From Parus major (lineage: Eukaryota; Chordata; Aves; Passeriformes; Paridae), in the NCBI RefSeq assembly GCF_001522545.3, contig NC_031770.1, forward strand, positions 108,317,664-108,381,663: 64,000 bases of DNA, written 5' to 3'. The notes under the pieces are model-generated. The model had not been told where the DNA came from. It saw only the letters and a list, made by a program, of their open reading frames with translations, and made no database searches. How positions within the stretch are numbered: the first letter of the stretch is position 1; each line of letters opens with the position of its first letter. This document shows, in pieces, positions 55,002 to 64,000 of the stretch. The position numbers and the translations under genes were made by a program.

Positions 55002-55440
55002 TGTGAGCTGGGGCTGGAAGGGATCTCTGGAGATGATCCAGTCCAACCCGTCTGGTAAGGCAGGGTCACCTGCAGCAGCTGACACAGGAATGTGTCCAGG
55101 TGGGTTTGGAATGGCTCCAGAGAAGGACAGTCTAAAAAAACTCTGGGCTCTGCCACCCTCAGCATGAAGAAGCTCTTCCTCGTGTTGATGTGGAAATTTT
55201 TGTGTTTCATTTTGTGGCCATTATTCTTTGTCTTGTTCCTGGGCACCACTGTAAAGAGCCTGGCACCATCCTTCTGGCACCTGTTTTGGAGATACTTACA
55301 TAGAACGTTGAGATCCCCTCTCAGTCTTCTCTTCTCCAGACTAACCAGGCCCAGTTCCTGCAGTCTCTCCTCATAAGAGAGATGCTCCAGAGGCCTCATC
55401 ATCTTTGAAGCCTCTCCAGTAGCTCCTTGTCCTGCCATCC
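55002..55440 (-). mobile_element. CR1 LINE fragment, tail-to-tail with neighbour
   Basis: GAGCTGGGGCTGGAAGGGAT, CCAGTCCAACCCGTCTGGTA, CAGCATGAAGAAGCTCTTCC and CTTCTCTTCTCCAGACTAAC. The long open frames here on both strands are repeat-derived. Confidence 0.9.
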
Positions 55441-56469
55441 CAGGGATTGCCCCAGCTCCCAGCACCCTGTTCCTGACATTATTTTATCCCCATCCCGAGC
55501 TGTGAGCCCACATTCTGCACTGCTAGAGGATTCCCGGTCCTCATTTTCCAGCCTCAGCACTCTGTAGTAGTGTCTCCAGAAGAGGGTGGAATGTTTAGCC
55601 ACTCCAATGAGAGGAATTTTCCCTATTCCCTGTCTTCATCCCCCAGTAAAAATCATGGAACCAATTATCTGCCTTAATTTCAGAGCACTGCACTTCTTGT
55701 ACACTTAGCTGCACCCATTTTTGGGAACATTTGTTCAGTTTGTGAAATTTAGGTGGCTCCTTTCTATTTTCAAGTAGAACTGAGAAAACCTTGAGGGAGG
55801 GGAATTTCTAAAATCTTCCTAACTGGGAGCATTAAATTAGGAAAAGATGAGAAAAGTATTGGCTTGTGTGTTTCAGCTCTCGTGGGAATTTGGGAATCTC
55901 TATAGAGTGATACTTGTTGATACTCCAAGGTGAATGAAACATGCTGGGGTGAGCAGCATGTCTTGCACAGACTTTTTGCTGCCTGAGCAAGCCACATGTG
56001 AAAAAACAAAAGTAAAAGAAGTCTCCTCCTGGCAGAATTCCCCCACAAGATGGCTCTGCAGCCACAGGCTCTGAAAGGGAAGAACCTGGAAATACCGGTT
56101 ATTTCTCTTTTTTCAAAACATTAACTTTAAAATAAACTCCTTCGAAAGATATCTCCCTCACTAGAAAACCTTCAAAGTTTTGTGAAAACTTTACAAAGAT
56201 GTTAATCCAAAAGCCTTTTTCCTCAAAAGTGGCTCTTTCCACTTTTTTTCTTAAAGGAACAGATTATTACTTTAAGACAAATACTTGATAATGCCATCAT
56301 CCAATGAACAAAGCGATCATTAAATGGCTGAGGAATTAATCTGGTTTGTCTTTACAAGCCCTTTTCACAAAACTGTTTTGCAAATTCAACTTGCAATGGA
56401 GTGGTCTGAACCTGCTTGCAACTGTGCTCATGCCCACACTCCAGCATGAAAAAGTTTTGGAAAGTATCT
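55441..56469. other. Mostly non-genic, one speculative exon
   Basis: No firm gene. A possible + strand exon lies at 55877-55929 (see separate entry). The rest shows only short open frames on either strand. Confidence 0.4.
55877..55929 (+). CDS. Speculative coding exon
   Basis: Acceptor TGTGTGTTTCAG and donor CCAAG/GTGAAT flank 53 nt with a single open frame (LSWEFGNLYRVILVDTP). It ends in phase 2, compatible with the open segment at 57479. No family was recognised, and chance occurrence is quite possible. Confidence 0.2.
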
Positions 56470-56748
56470 TGTAAGGAATAGGACAGGGGGAAATGGCTTC
56501 AGACAGAGAGAGGGTGGATTTGGAATGGGTGTTAGGAAAAAATCGTTCCCTCTGGTGGTAGTGAGGCTCTGGCACAGTTTGCCCAGAGAAGCAACTGGAG
56601 AAGTTCCACTGGAAGTGTCCAAGGCCAGGTTGGATGGGGCTTGGAGCAACCTGGGATAGTGGAAGGTGTCCCTGCCTATGGCAGGGGCTTGGAATGAGAT
56701 GATCCTTAAGGTTTCTTCCAACCCAAATCATTTTGTGATTATGTGAAA
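56470..56748 (+). mobile_element. CR1 LINE 3' end
   Basis: GGTAGTGAGGCTCTGGCACA, GTGTCCAAGGCCAGGTTGGA and GTGGAAGGTGTCCCTGCCTA lead to a CATTTTGTGATTATGTGA tail. Confidence 0.94.
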
Positions 56749-57478
56749 TATTAGATACTATGAGAAATTGACACAACCCAAATAAATTGTGATTATTTGA
56801 ATTGTGGTTTTTTGACATCTCTGTGGCCAGAATAGTGGCACAGACTTACTTCAACTAAGATATGATACTGACCTAAAAGGTGTATCTTGAGAGTGTAGTC
56901 ATCTTAGACTGCAAGTGGGTTTTATCCTCTTGCATTTAATCCTGTAGGTTGGAAGGGCCTGTGCCACTCATTTTGTGAAGTCTTACATCAGTATCCTTCA
57001 TTTTACCAGCCAGGGCACATAACAAAAAATCAAGCTGGAAATATTGAACAAAAAGCCTGAAAGTTGAGGGATAAAAGATGTCAGGTAATTGTTCCTGGGA
57101 AACTTACATTATATAGGTGCATAATATAAATGCATATGGTCTGCAATAAGAGCAGGAGTGGTAGCTGAATACAAATACAGCTGAAAAAAAGCATAGAAAA
57201 GAGGCTGGATAAGTTGTTAATGAAGTTATTGATCAATGTCAGCTGATATAAAGAGGGAAATATCTCCAGAAGGATTGCTCAGCCCAGTTTCAGCTGTATT
57301 AGCACTGTGAACTATAGGGGCTGGGAGCTTTTTAACAGCCCAGATGTTGCAGTAGCAAACGAAATCTTAGTAACTAGATGGATTCTTTTCCTGTAAAACT
57401 TGCTGATTTGTTTTTCTCTTTCTCACACTGCCACTGACTTTTTTTGTTGGTTTTTTTTTTGTCCTTTTTTGAAAACAG

Positions 57479-57551
57479 GTCCCCCGAAGTCTCTTCCAGA
57501 GGGAAGAGAAGAAAACACATCAATGAGGACAAAGAGCTGAGCAGCACTTAG
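57479..57551 (+). CDS. Speculative terminal coding exon
   Basis: It follows a strong polypyrimidine tract and AAAACAG acceptor. In the phase left by 55877-55929 it reads SPEVSSRGKRRKHINEDKEL and three more residues to TAG. A basic KRRK cluster is visible. There is no nearby donor, so it would have to be a last exon. No match to a known protein was recognised. Confidence 0.2.
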
Positions 57552-57861
57552 GCACAAAGCCTTCTCACACCAAATGCCCACAGAGAGATGCAGCTGAGGA
57601 TTGAGAGTCACACAAAATCCTAGCACACTCTGCTTTCCTATATCTTCTCCCCCAAGCAGATCTTCTTATCACTAAGTTCACCTTGAACTTGTGGAAACTG
57701 CAGGGCTAGGAAAAAAAGTCAGCCTTATGGTTAGGGTATAGGAGCCAGGAAGCTTGATTTCCATTCCTGTTTTTTTTCTGCAGGTTTGTGAAAATCCCTA
57801 TTGTTTGAAGAATGTTTCAAGCTCTTCACATTGTTTTAAGAGAACAGAGCAGTGCTGTTAG

Positions 57862-58167
57862 ATGTTTTCAGCTCTCAGTATTGGAAGCAGAGTTTGATTT
57901 ATTGCCATATGCAGCATTTCCCTAAATATACTTAAGGTAGAACTGGGGAAAACCTGGAAATATAGAGCCTTTTCTCTGGCAAATTGAGCTTGGTCCATTC
58001 TACTGATTTTGCTCTTTTTCTCTTCATAGAATCATGGAATAGTTTAAGATGGAAGGATCTTTTAAAGGTTATTGTATCCAACCCCACTGCCATGGCCAGA
58101 GACACTTTCCACTAGACCAGGTTGCTGCAAGTCCCTTCCAACCTGGCCTTGGACACTTCCAGGGATG
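57862..58167 (+). repeat. Inverted duplication, left arm
   Basis: The reverse complement of this arm matches 60210-60527 with five mismatches by eye and one 12-nt gap (present only in the right arm), about 98% identity. It contains unique sequence plus part of an antisense CR1 from 58026. The CR1 is interrupted at the arm boundary near 58167, so this is probably the derived copy. Confidence 0.93.
58026..58167 (-). mobile_element. CR1 LINE 3' fragment within the left arm
   Basis: ATAGAATCATGGAATAGTTT, CATGGCCAGAGACACTTTCC and CCAACCTGGCCTTGGACACT. It stops after CAGGGATG exactly where the inverted duplication ends. Confidence 0.93.
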
Positions 58168-59045
58168 AGGGAGTTCTCTTGTGCCTTTCTGATGTGAAAG
58201 ACGGAGAACTTCTGAATAAAAAATGATTGCTTTTTATGAGGCCACACTGATCTGAACACAGTTAGCCCAAAACTGGATTGTGGAGTTAATTGCAGTTTAA
58301 AAACGTGGCAAGGGAAATTTCAGCTTGAAAGTTCCAGCACAGCAAGACTTCATTGTGGAAAGTGTGAGGAAATCTTAATAGAGGGTCTTGGTGCCTCTGC
58401 CTTTTATAATAATTTGAAAACTGAAGATTAAAATACTGACAGTACCAGAAGATAATGAGCCATTGCTTATAAAAAATAATATGTAGGGAAAGGTCAGCTC
58501 TTTGGGGAAGCAAGTGCCTGTGGATTGACGAGGTTATAAAATAAGTGGATTGCTGCCAATTTCCTGTTGCTGGGTAACCCACAGGTGAAAGGAAGTGCAT
58601 TTGCTTAGTGGCAGGGATTTAATGATTCACCATCTGGGTGAAGTTTTCTTCAGTGGAGCATGTAAGATTTTTATTTAGAGAATGCAGTCTACCTGTTCCA
58701 TTTGACCAGCTAATCTGTCTCTAGACTCCATTGATAATATTGGCTGCAAGCTTAATTCAGTTGTCTGAATACGAATAACAATAAAAGTTTCCTTATTAGA
58801 TTTACTTAAATTAACTTCAGATAACTCATCCACACCAGATAAGACAAAACAGGATAATTAGTTTGTGGAAATGGTGCTTCCTCAGCACAGGGTTTGGAGA
58901 CCAACCTGAAAAAGTGATAAACTTTCTTTTTTTTTTTTTAATAGAGCAAAGCAAAGGTGCCTCACTCAAAACAGAGAACATTGTATTTGCTTTCAAACAC
59001 ATGTTAATTGATTGTTTAGCTGATTTCTCACATGTTATTTGTGTT
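58168..59045. other. Non-genic spacer within the inverted duplication
   Basis: Nothing recognised apart from a T-rich run around 58926-58940. This is the left half of the roughly 2-kb loop between the inverted arms. Confidence 0.45.
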
Positions 59046-59255
59046 AAATTCTTCCCTGTGAGGGTGCTGAGGCCCTGGCACAGGGTGCCCAGAGAAGCTG
59101 TGGCTGCCCCTGGATCCCTGGAAGTGTCCAAGGCCAGGTTGGATGGGCCTGGAGCAACCTGGGATAGTGGAAGGTGTCCCTGCCCATGGCAGGAGGTGGA
59201 ATGAGATGAACTTCAAGTATCTTCAACCCAAACCATTTATGACTCTATGACTTTG
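59046..59255 (+). mobile_element. CR1 LINE 3' end
   Basis: TTCCCTGTGAGGGTGCTGAG, GGCACAGGGTGCCCAGAGAA, CCAAGGCCAGGTTGGATGGG and GTGTCCCTGCCCATGGCAGG lead to a decayed tail. It lies in the spacer between the inverted arms. Confidence 0.95.
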
Positions 59256-59370
59256 TGTGGCAGGGCTTTTCTGCAGGTTGGAGTCCTTTTGGTGTGATCT
59301 GGTAATGCCCTATTGTGAATTCCTGTTACTCTCCCAAGCTGGGTGATTAGGGACACATTCCACTAGCCAG

Positions 59371-59422
59371 GTGACTCTGACTTGGATCCAGGAAAACAAA
59401 AGTTCTCCTACACAGTTTCCAG
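59371..59422 (+). CDS. Candidate exon 1 of the unidentified gene
   Basis: Reads VTLTWIQENKSSPTQFP, donor TTCCAG/GTACAG, ending in phase 1 as the microexon requires. The acceptor CACTAGCCAG has a poor polypyrimidine tract. ATTAG at 59346-59350 is an alternative in the same frame. Confidence 0.28.
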
Positions 59423-62400
59423 GTACAGTTTAGGAGTTACTAGCATGGGCCAGGGCTAATTTCCCAGAACAGAAATAAACAGAAGGAATGAGCAGAGAGG
59501 ATTAATGCCTGTACAAAATCAGATGAGAACCTCTGGAATGCATGATGCCATATAGAAAGATGTTTGCTATAACATTCAAGTAACTTTTTGTTTGTGTGTT
59601 TCAAAAGATTTCTTGAAAAGTCTCCCCAAACCTGAACTCTATGTTGATCAGATGTAGTTTATGGAATTATAGTCAGTCTAGATACTTGTTTGCAGCTGGA
59701 GGAGTGTTTCAGCTGAAAGCAAAATAAATGAATGATCTTTCAACTGATTTTCAACTTTGTTTTGTATTCTGCAGCTGCTTCTAAATCACAGCAAAAGTCA
59801 ACAATATTATTCACACTGACAAGATTGAAAATGACAAAAAAGTTATGGAAAAGGAGAAGCCAAAGCTTTTTGTGTTTGCAAATTTTTCCTCAGCAAAACA
59901 TATCCTAGATTATTTTTGTATTTTCTTTCCACCTTAGATTATTCCATCTTAAAACATTTTAGGTACTTTTTTGCACTTTTAGCAAGTGCAGAACATTGGG
60001 GTTTTTTTTCTGTAATTTTGCCTTGCATAAGTGGCAGTTACACAGCATGTTGAAAGCAATTGAGACTTTCACAAAATGGTATGGATTTCTCATTAAAGTA
60101 GGATCATTATTAATTGTGATTGAGCAGCCTAAAGACATTATATTTATATTTTTCCCAGTGAGGGTGGTAAAGCCCTGGCACAGTTTTCCCAGAGAAGCTC
60201 TGACTGCCCCATCCCTGGAAGTGTCCAAGGCCAGGTTGGAAGGGACTTGCAGCAACCTGGTCTAGTGGAAAGTGTCTCTGGCCATGGCAGTGGGGTTGGA
60301 TACAATGACCTTTAAAAGGTCCTTCCATCTTAAACTATTCCATGATTCTATGAAGAGAAAAAGAGCAAAGTCAGTAGAATGGACCAAGCTCAATTTGCCA
60401 GAGAAAAGGCTCTGTATTTCCAGGTTTTCCCCAGTTCTACCTTAAGTATATTTGTCACCAGATTTAGGGAAATGCTGCATATGGCAATAAATCAAACTCT
60501 GCTTCCAATACCGAGAGCTGAAAACATATAAGAAGTTGGAAGTGGAAGGTGTTCCTGCCTTCAGGAATCTCATTATTTATCTGTATTTATTCCTTATCTC
60601 TATTTCTTTATGGAATATTTAAAACCAGAAATCCAGATCTTGCCCAAGCAGGTCTGCATTACCTGGTGATGGTATGAGTTCACACATCTCAGATATATCT
60701 GATATACAGATACATCTGTTAAGTTTTCAAAGTGCTCTGAGATTTCAAAATACAGCTATTATGGAAATAGCCATTGTTGTTCTTGTTTTTAATAGCTGCT
60801 GACAGTCAGGAATATTTTAAGGTAAGTGCCAAGTTGGAAGCTGTGATTCTGAATGGATTTTTTCAAATACTCAAGGGGTCTATTATGTTTGAGATAATTT
60901 GTCTGGACTGTCATCCCAGAAACATCTGGTGGAAGAGGATCAGACTGGCACAACAAAGACTGGCAGTGGTACTCACATGTCCCCTTGTGGAGCCACTTCA
61001 TGGGTTTGGTTGTGCTGAAGATACTGAACACTTTGCAGGGCATTACTGAATTTTCTTATGTTGTCTGAAACTCATCATTTCCATTTCATGGCAAACGTTG
61101 AAGTTTCACAGTATGTTTTTATTCTCAGTGTGAACATACCCACAAGTATAAAACCTTTTCTGCCCATTTAGAAAAGTGATGTTTTAAACAAAGAATAAAT
61201 ATATATAGAGAAACTTCAAACTTAAATTACTAGTTCAAAGCTTATTTTGTTTGGTTTCTAATCTGAGTATGAGGTGTTGATGCGTGTCCAAAGAAGACAG
61301 CAGACCTAGGGAAGGCTCTGGAGCACAGGTCTGATGAGGAGGGAGCTGGGGGGGCTCAACCTGGCTCTCTACAACTCCCTGACAGCTTCTGGCTGGAGAA
61401 GAGGGGGGACCTTCTGGCTCTCTACAACTCCCTGACAGGAGGGGACAGCCAGGTGGGAGTTCAGCTCTGCTCCCAAGGAACTAGTGATAGGACAAGGGGA
61501 AATAGCCTCAAATTGCACTAGGGGAGGCTTGCAGTGGCTATTAGGAAAAAATTCTTTATTAAATGGGTTATCAATTGTTGGATCAGGCTGTCCAGGGCAG
61601 TGGTAGAGTCACCATCCCTGGAGGAATTTAAAAATCACGTAGATGTGGCATATGGGGACATGGTTTAATGATGGGCTTGGGAGAGCTGGGTTAATGATTG
61701 CTTTCAATGATCTTAGACGTTTTTTCTACCTTAAACAAATCTGTGGTTCAATGATTCTCTCCTGACAGTACATTTCTAATGGCTCAGGACATGGCTCAGC
61801 TCATCACATTGTATCCTGTCAGGATAAGAACCAGGTAAGGATGCTATGGACAACCACATGGGTATTTTATAGTGGGTGAGGTTCATCAGCGATTACCTAA
61901 TTTTAGGTGGCTTTTTTTTGTGTCATGACTACATTGGAGCTTAGTGGCCAAATTCCTGATTAGGTGAGGGATTTTCTACAGCCAAAATTGTATAGTCCAA
62001 GTCAGTCTTAAATTAGATACCTCTACTTAGACAAGTGATTTCTTATTTCTATTGCTTGTATTGGGTCATTTTCCACTAAGCATAATGGGAGTCTGGACTG
62101 TTGTAGCCATGTCCATTTAGGTTTGAATTTGGTGCTGAATTTCCCCCTATTCTGTTCACCAGTGCCATGAGAGCTTTCTGAGAACTAATTAGTAGCAATA
62201 ACTTGAAGTCTCTTGTCCATTTATTGTTGTTATCTTTATAATATGCATGAGACTATTTTGGGCCTGTGATCCAGAACATGTAACCAGAGCAGGGTAAATC
62301 ACTACCTTGTCTTGTCACTGGAATATTTTGAAGTTGTTAACATAAAATCCTGTTGAGGAAAAGCTCTGTAGTTCATGCAAGACAACGCAAAACGAACCGG

Positions 62401-63881
62401 GTTTATCTGAACCTGTCTCCATTAGGATCTTGTGTTGACTTTGCTGGTTGATTTAGCAATCAGCTGTAAAAGACAACGTTTTGGAAGCCAGTCTAATGAA
62501 GATACTTAGAGTGATATTCTTCCAACCACATGCTTGAATCTGAGAAAATTACTTCAGGCTTTATTCCCTTTATTGTTGATGGGAAAAAGCAGGAATTTAG
62601 AGTGAGTCATCTGACCTATTTTAGATGTCCATTTTGGAGTGATGAGTTGCAGATGAAATGCTGATTTCTCCTCCTTGAGTACTAGAGGGCCAGAGGGGGA
62701 TTAGTTTAGATGCAGGTGATTGATGGGATTGGAGGAACTCATCCCATCTTCACTTCAGGGTACAACATTTGGCCTTATCAGCAATAGCTTTATCACCCAG
62801 CATATGCCATGGCTGATATGGGATCTCTCCCAGGAAAAGTCTTCATGGAGATGAGACCAGCCATTGGAACTGGAGCTCCATTTCCATTTTCGAATGATTC
62901 ACAGCCCACTGAGGTCAACAGGAATCTTTCCACTGGCTTCAATGGGCTTTGCAAACCCCAGGGTTTCAGCCTACATTAATTTAGCAGCTGGGTGCCACAA
63001 TTTTGGATAACATCACTCTCCTGGGTTTTATTATCAATGTTTTGCCAAAGGTCAGCACTCTTACAGGAGCACTAGCAGACCAAAGTTAGCCATAGACTAA
63101 TACAGAGGTTCACTTGGTCATAAAGGCTGTGCACGTGCTACTCCTAACAGAATATTCCTTCCCTTGGTACCTGAGTCTCCTCTGCTTTGGTTTATCTAGT
63201 CCATAGTCTTCATCATCATAGAAATCCATACTTAATCCCTTTGTCCATCTCCTCCAAGGCTGCCAGTGGTCTGTGGTTTACAAGGAACAGCCTCTCCATC
63301 CAATCCCCACTCCCTGACATGTGATCTCTGTCCTTTCAGCCTTTGACCACCTTGAAGTTGCATCTCAGTAGCAAGTCTGGTGGATTAAACAAATCACCTC
63401 TGATAAAGAGGGGGCTGAAAGTACCTTTGATAAGAACTCAAGATAGACAAAAAAAATTTGGTGTAAAAACTGGATGTTCTTCCTTTCTGCCAGACAGGAA
63501 GAGATGTTGCTTATTTGAAGGAAAAATATGAAGATAAAATTCAGTATTGAATTGTATAACTGAAGCTTGAAACATCATTAATTAACAATTAAATGACTTG
63601 AAAAAATATTATAGCTTTGGGGGCAAGTTTTCTCTTCTTCGGAGAAAAACCAGAAAAGTTTTTGTTTTATTTTTGTGGCATTGTGGATGCTTTTTCAGTA
63701 CTTATACTTTTACTCACTCCACTGCCCCAAACATCATTTTCAGTATCTGGGAAAAATGATTCTTTTAGAGCTCACAGAGTGCTTCAGAGAACACGCCACT
63801 GCCTTACCAGGAAATCTTTACAGGTACCGACAACTTTCTGCATCAAAAGAAGGGCAAACTCAAGTTCAGTGTGTTTTTCAG
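59371..63881 (+). CDS. Candidate multi-exon gene, partial, unidentified
   Basis: Five candidate exons join in one open frame: 59371-59422 (phase 0 to 1), 60796-60821 (26-nt microexon), 61769-61834, 63340-63462 and 63744-63881 (the last three phase 0 at both ends). Together they encode about 135 residues, including ADSQEYFK, HHIVSCQDKNQ, KRGLKVPLIRTQDRQ and GKMILLELTECFREHA. Splice sites are good for exons 2, 3 and 5 (AAG/GTAAGT, CAG/GTAAGG, CAG/GTCAGT). The donor of exon 4 (GGT/GTAAAA) is weak, and the exon-1 acceptor may instead be at 59350. The frame remains open at the last donor, so the gene would continue past 64000. I recognise no domain. The phase agreement across the chain is the main support, and individual exons could still be chance. 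Confidence 0.42.
60150..60352 (+). mobile_element. CR1 LINE 3' end within and beyond the right arm
   Basis: GTGAGGGTGGTAAAGCCCTG, CCCAGAGAAGCTCTGACTGC and a CCATGATTCTATGAAG tail. The element extends about 60 bp beyond the arm boundary at 60210, showing that it existed as a longer copy here. Confidence 0.95.
60210..60527 (-). repeat. Inverted duplication, right arm
   Basis: Reverse-complement partner of 57862-58167. It carries an extra 12 nt (ATTTGTCACCAG, near 60449-60462) missing from the left arm. All five substitutions between the arms are transitions. The loop between arms is 2,042 bp. Confidence 0.93.
60796..60821 (+). CDS. Candidate 26-nt microexon
   Basis: Acceptor TTCTTGTTTTTAATAG and consensus donor AAG/GTAAGT. 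Encodes ADSQEYFK plus a split codon. Two of the three frames are open, and only this one connects to the next exons without a stop. Confidence 0.4.
61285..61757 (+). mobile_element. CR1 LINE 3' fragment with an internal duplication
   Basis: GAAGGCTCTGGAGCACAGGT, GGAAATAGCCTCAAATTGCA, GAGTCACCATCCCTGGAGGA and a TTCAATGATTC tail. CTGGCTCTCTACAACTCCCT and the following GACAG occur twice, at 61361-61385 and 61414-61438. Confidence 0.93.
61769..61834 (+). CDS. Candidate exon directly after a CR1 tail
   Basis: Twenty-two codons (YISNGSGHGSAHHIVSCQDK, then NQ) between acceptor TCTCTCCTGACAG and donor CAG/GTAAGG. The acceptor begins about 12 bp after the end of the CR1 at 61285-61757. Confidence 0.45.
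61835..63339. other. Presumed intron or non-genic stretch
   Basis: About 1.5 kb with no repeat family or further convincing exon found. If the exon chain is real this is an intron. Confidence 0.4.
63340..63462 (+). CDS. Candidate exon with basic C-terminal half
   Basis: Forty-one codons from PLTTLKLHLSSKSGGLNKSP onward, acceptor TCTCTGTCCTTTCAG. The other two frames have stops within 40 nt. The donor is uncertain: GTAAAA at 63463, or GTGTAA two bases earlier. The frame runs on to a TGA at 63529-63531, so this could also be a last exon. Confidence 0.45.
63744..63881 (+). CDS. Candidate exon, amphipathic helix-like
   Basis: Forty-six codons, YLGKMILLELTECFREHATA onward and QTQVQCVFQ at the consensus donor CAG/GTCAGT. 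The acceptor is CATCATTTTCAG. This is the most protein-like of the candidates. Confidence 0.48.
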
Positions 63882-64000
63882 GTCAGTGTAATGTGATTTT
63901 CACAGTCAAACCCGGGTCATTCAAATAGTAATAACATCATTGTCCTGGTCATGTTTCTACAGGAAGGAACTGGTAATTAAAAACCTTTGGGAAAATAATA

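Noticed and set aside
57784..57861. Open segment after a very strong acceptor (TTTTTTTTCTGCAG), reading VCENPYCLKNVSSSHC
   Set aside because: Only weak donors (GTTTCA, GTTTTA, GTTAGA) occur before the in-frame stop, so no exon could be closed. It is left out of the gene model.
59778..59900. Possible exon after acceptor TATTCTGCAG (ASKSQQKSTILF)
   Set aside because: The only donors in range are GTTATG and GTGTTT, and the phase does not suit the next exon.
63617..63928. 103-codon alternate frame across the last candidate exon
   Set aside because: It does not start at an ATG and runs through the acceptor of the better-supported exon 63744-63881. Its frame does not continue from the upstream chain with a strong donor.

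Overview
This is vertebrate nuclear DNA, almost certainly from a bird. The window is scattered with about 25 fragments of CR1 LINEs, the dominant avian retroposon, most with the typical ATTCTATG-type 3' tail. The one clearly identifiable gene reads as a close orthologue of vertebrate CDC5L. Coding DNA is sparse, introns are long and AT-rich, and the only two CpG-rich stretches coincide with first exons. There is no sign of bacterial, phage or viral gene organisation.

Layout. (1) Positions 1-16,128 are mostly non-genic and CR1-rich. The exception is a candidate small secreted-peptide gene on the + strand (3868-4929), predicted only from splice-site and reading-frame logic. (2) Positions 16,129-46,472 on the minus strand hold the complete coding sequence of CDC5L. 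All 16 coding exons have GT-AG junctions and compatible phases, and together encode 803 residues. Intron 14 alone is 11.5 kb. (3) A CpG island covers CDC5L exon 1. (4) Positions 50,281-54,438 on the minus strand hold a three-exon C2H2 zinc-finger gene with 16 fingers and 1,104 residues. It starts in a second CpG island and has no KRAB, SCAN or BTB domain that I can see. (5) Positions 54,600-64,000 contain more CR1 copies, a striking inverted duplication (57,862-58,167 and 60,210-60,527, about 98% identical) and a chain of phase-compatible candidate exons on the + strand (59,371-63,881). The chain looks like part of an unidentified gene running off the right edge.

Functional reading. CDC5L is a core component of the PRP19/CDC5L (NineTeen-related) spliceosome complex and a Myb-like protein. 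The zinc-finger protein is presumably a sequence-specific nuclear DNA-binding factor. Both have housekeeping-style promoters carrying NRF1-like GCGCCTGCGCA elements. The two genes lie in tandem on the same strand, 3.8 kb apart, and nothing suggests a shared pathway.

Limits. All gene models were built by eye from splice consensus and reading frame. CDC5L was checked against known features of the family. The zinc-finger gene has an unambiguous fold but no confident orthologue name. The peptide gene and the right-hand exon chain are hypotheses that need transcript and comparative evidence.
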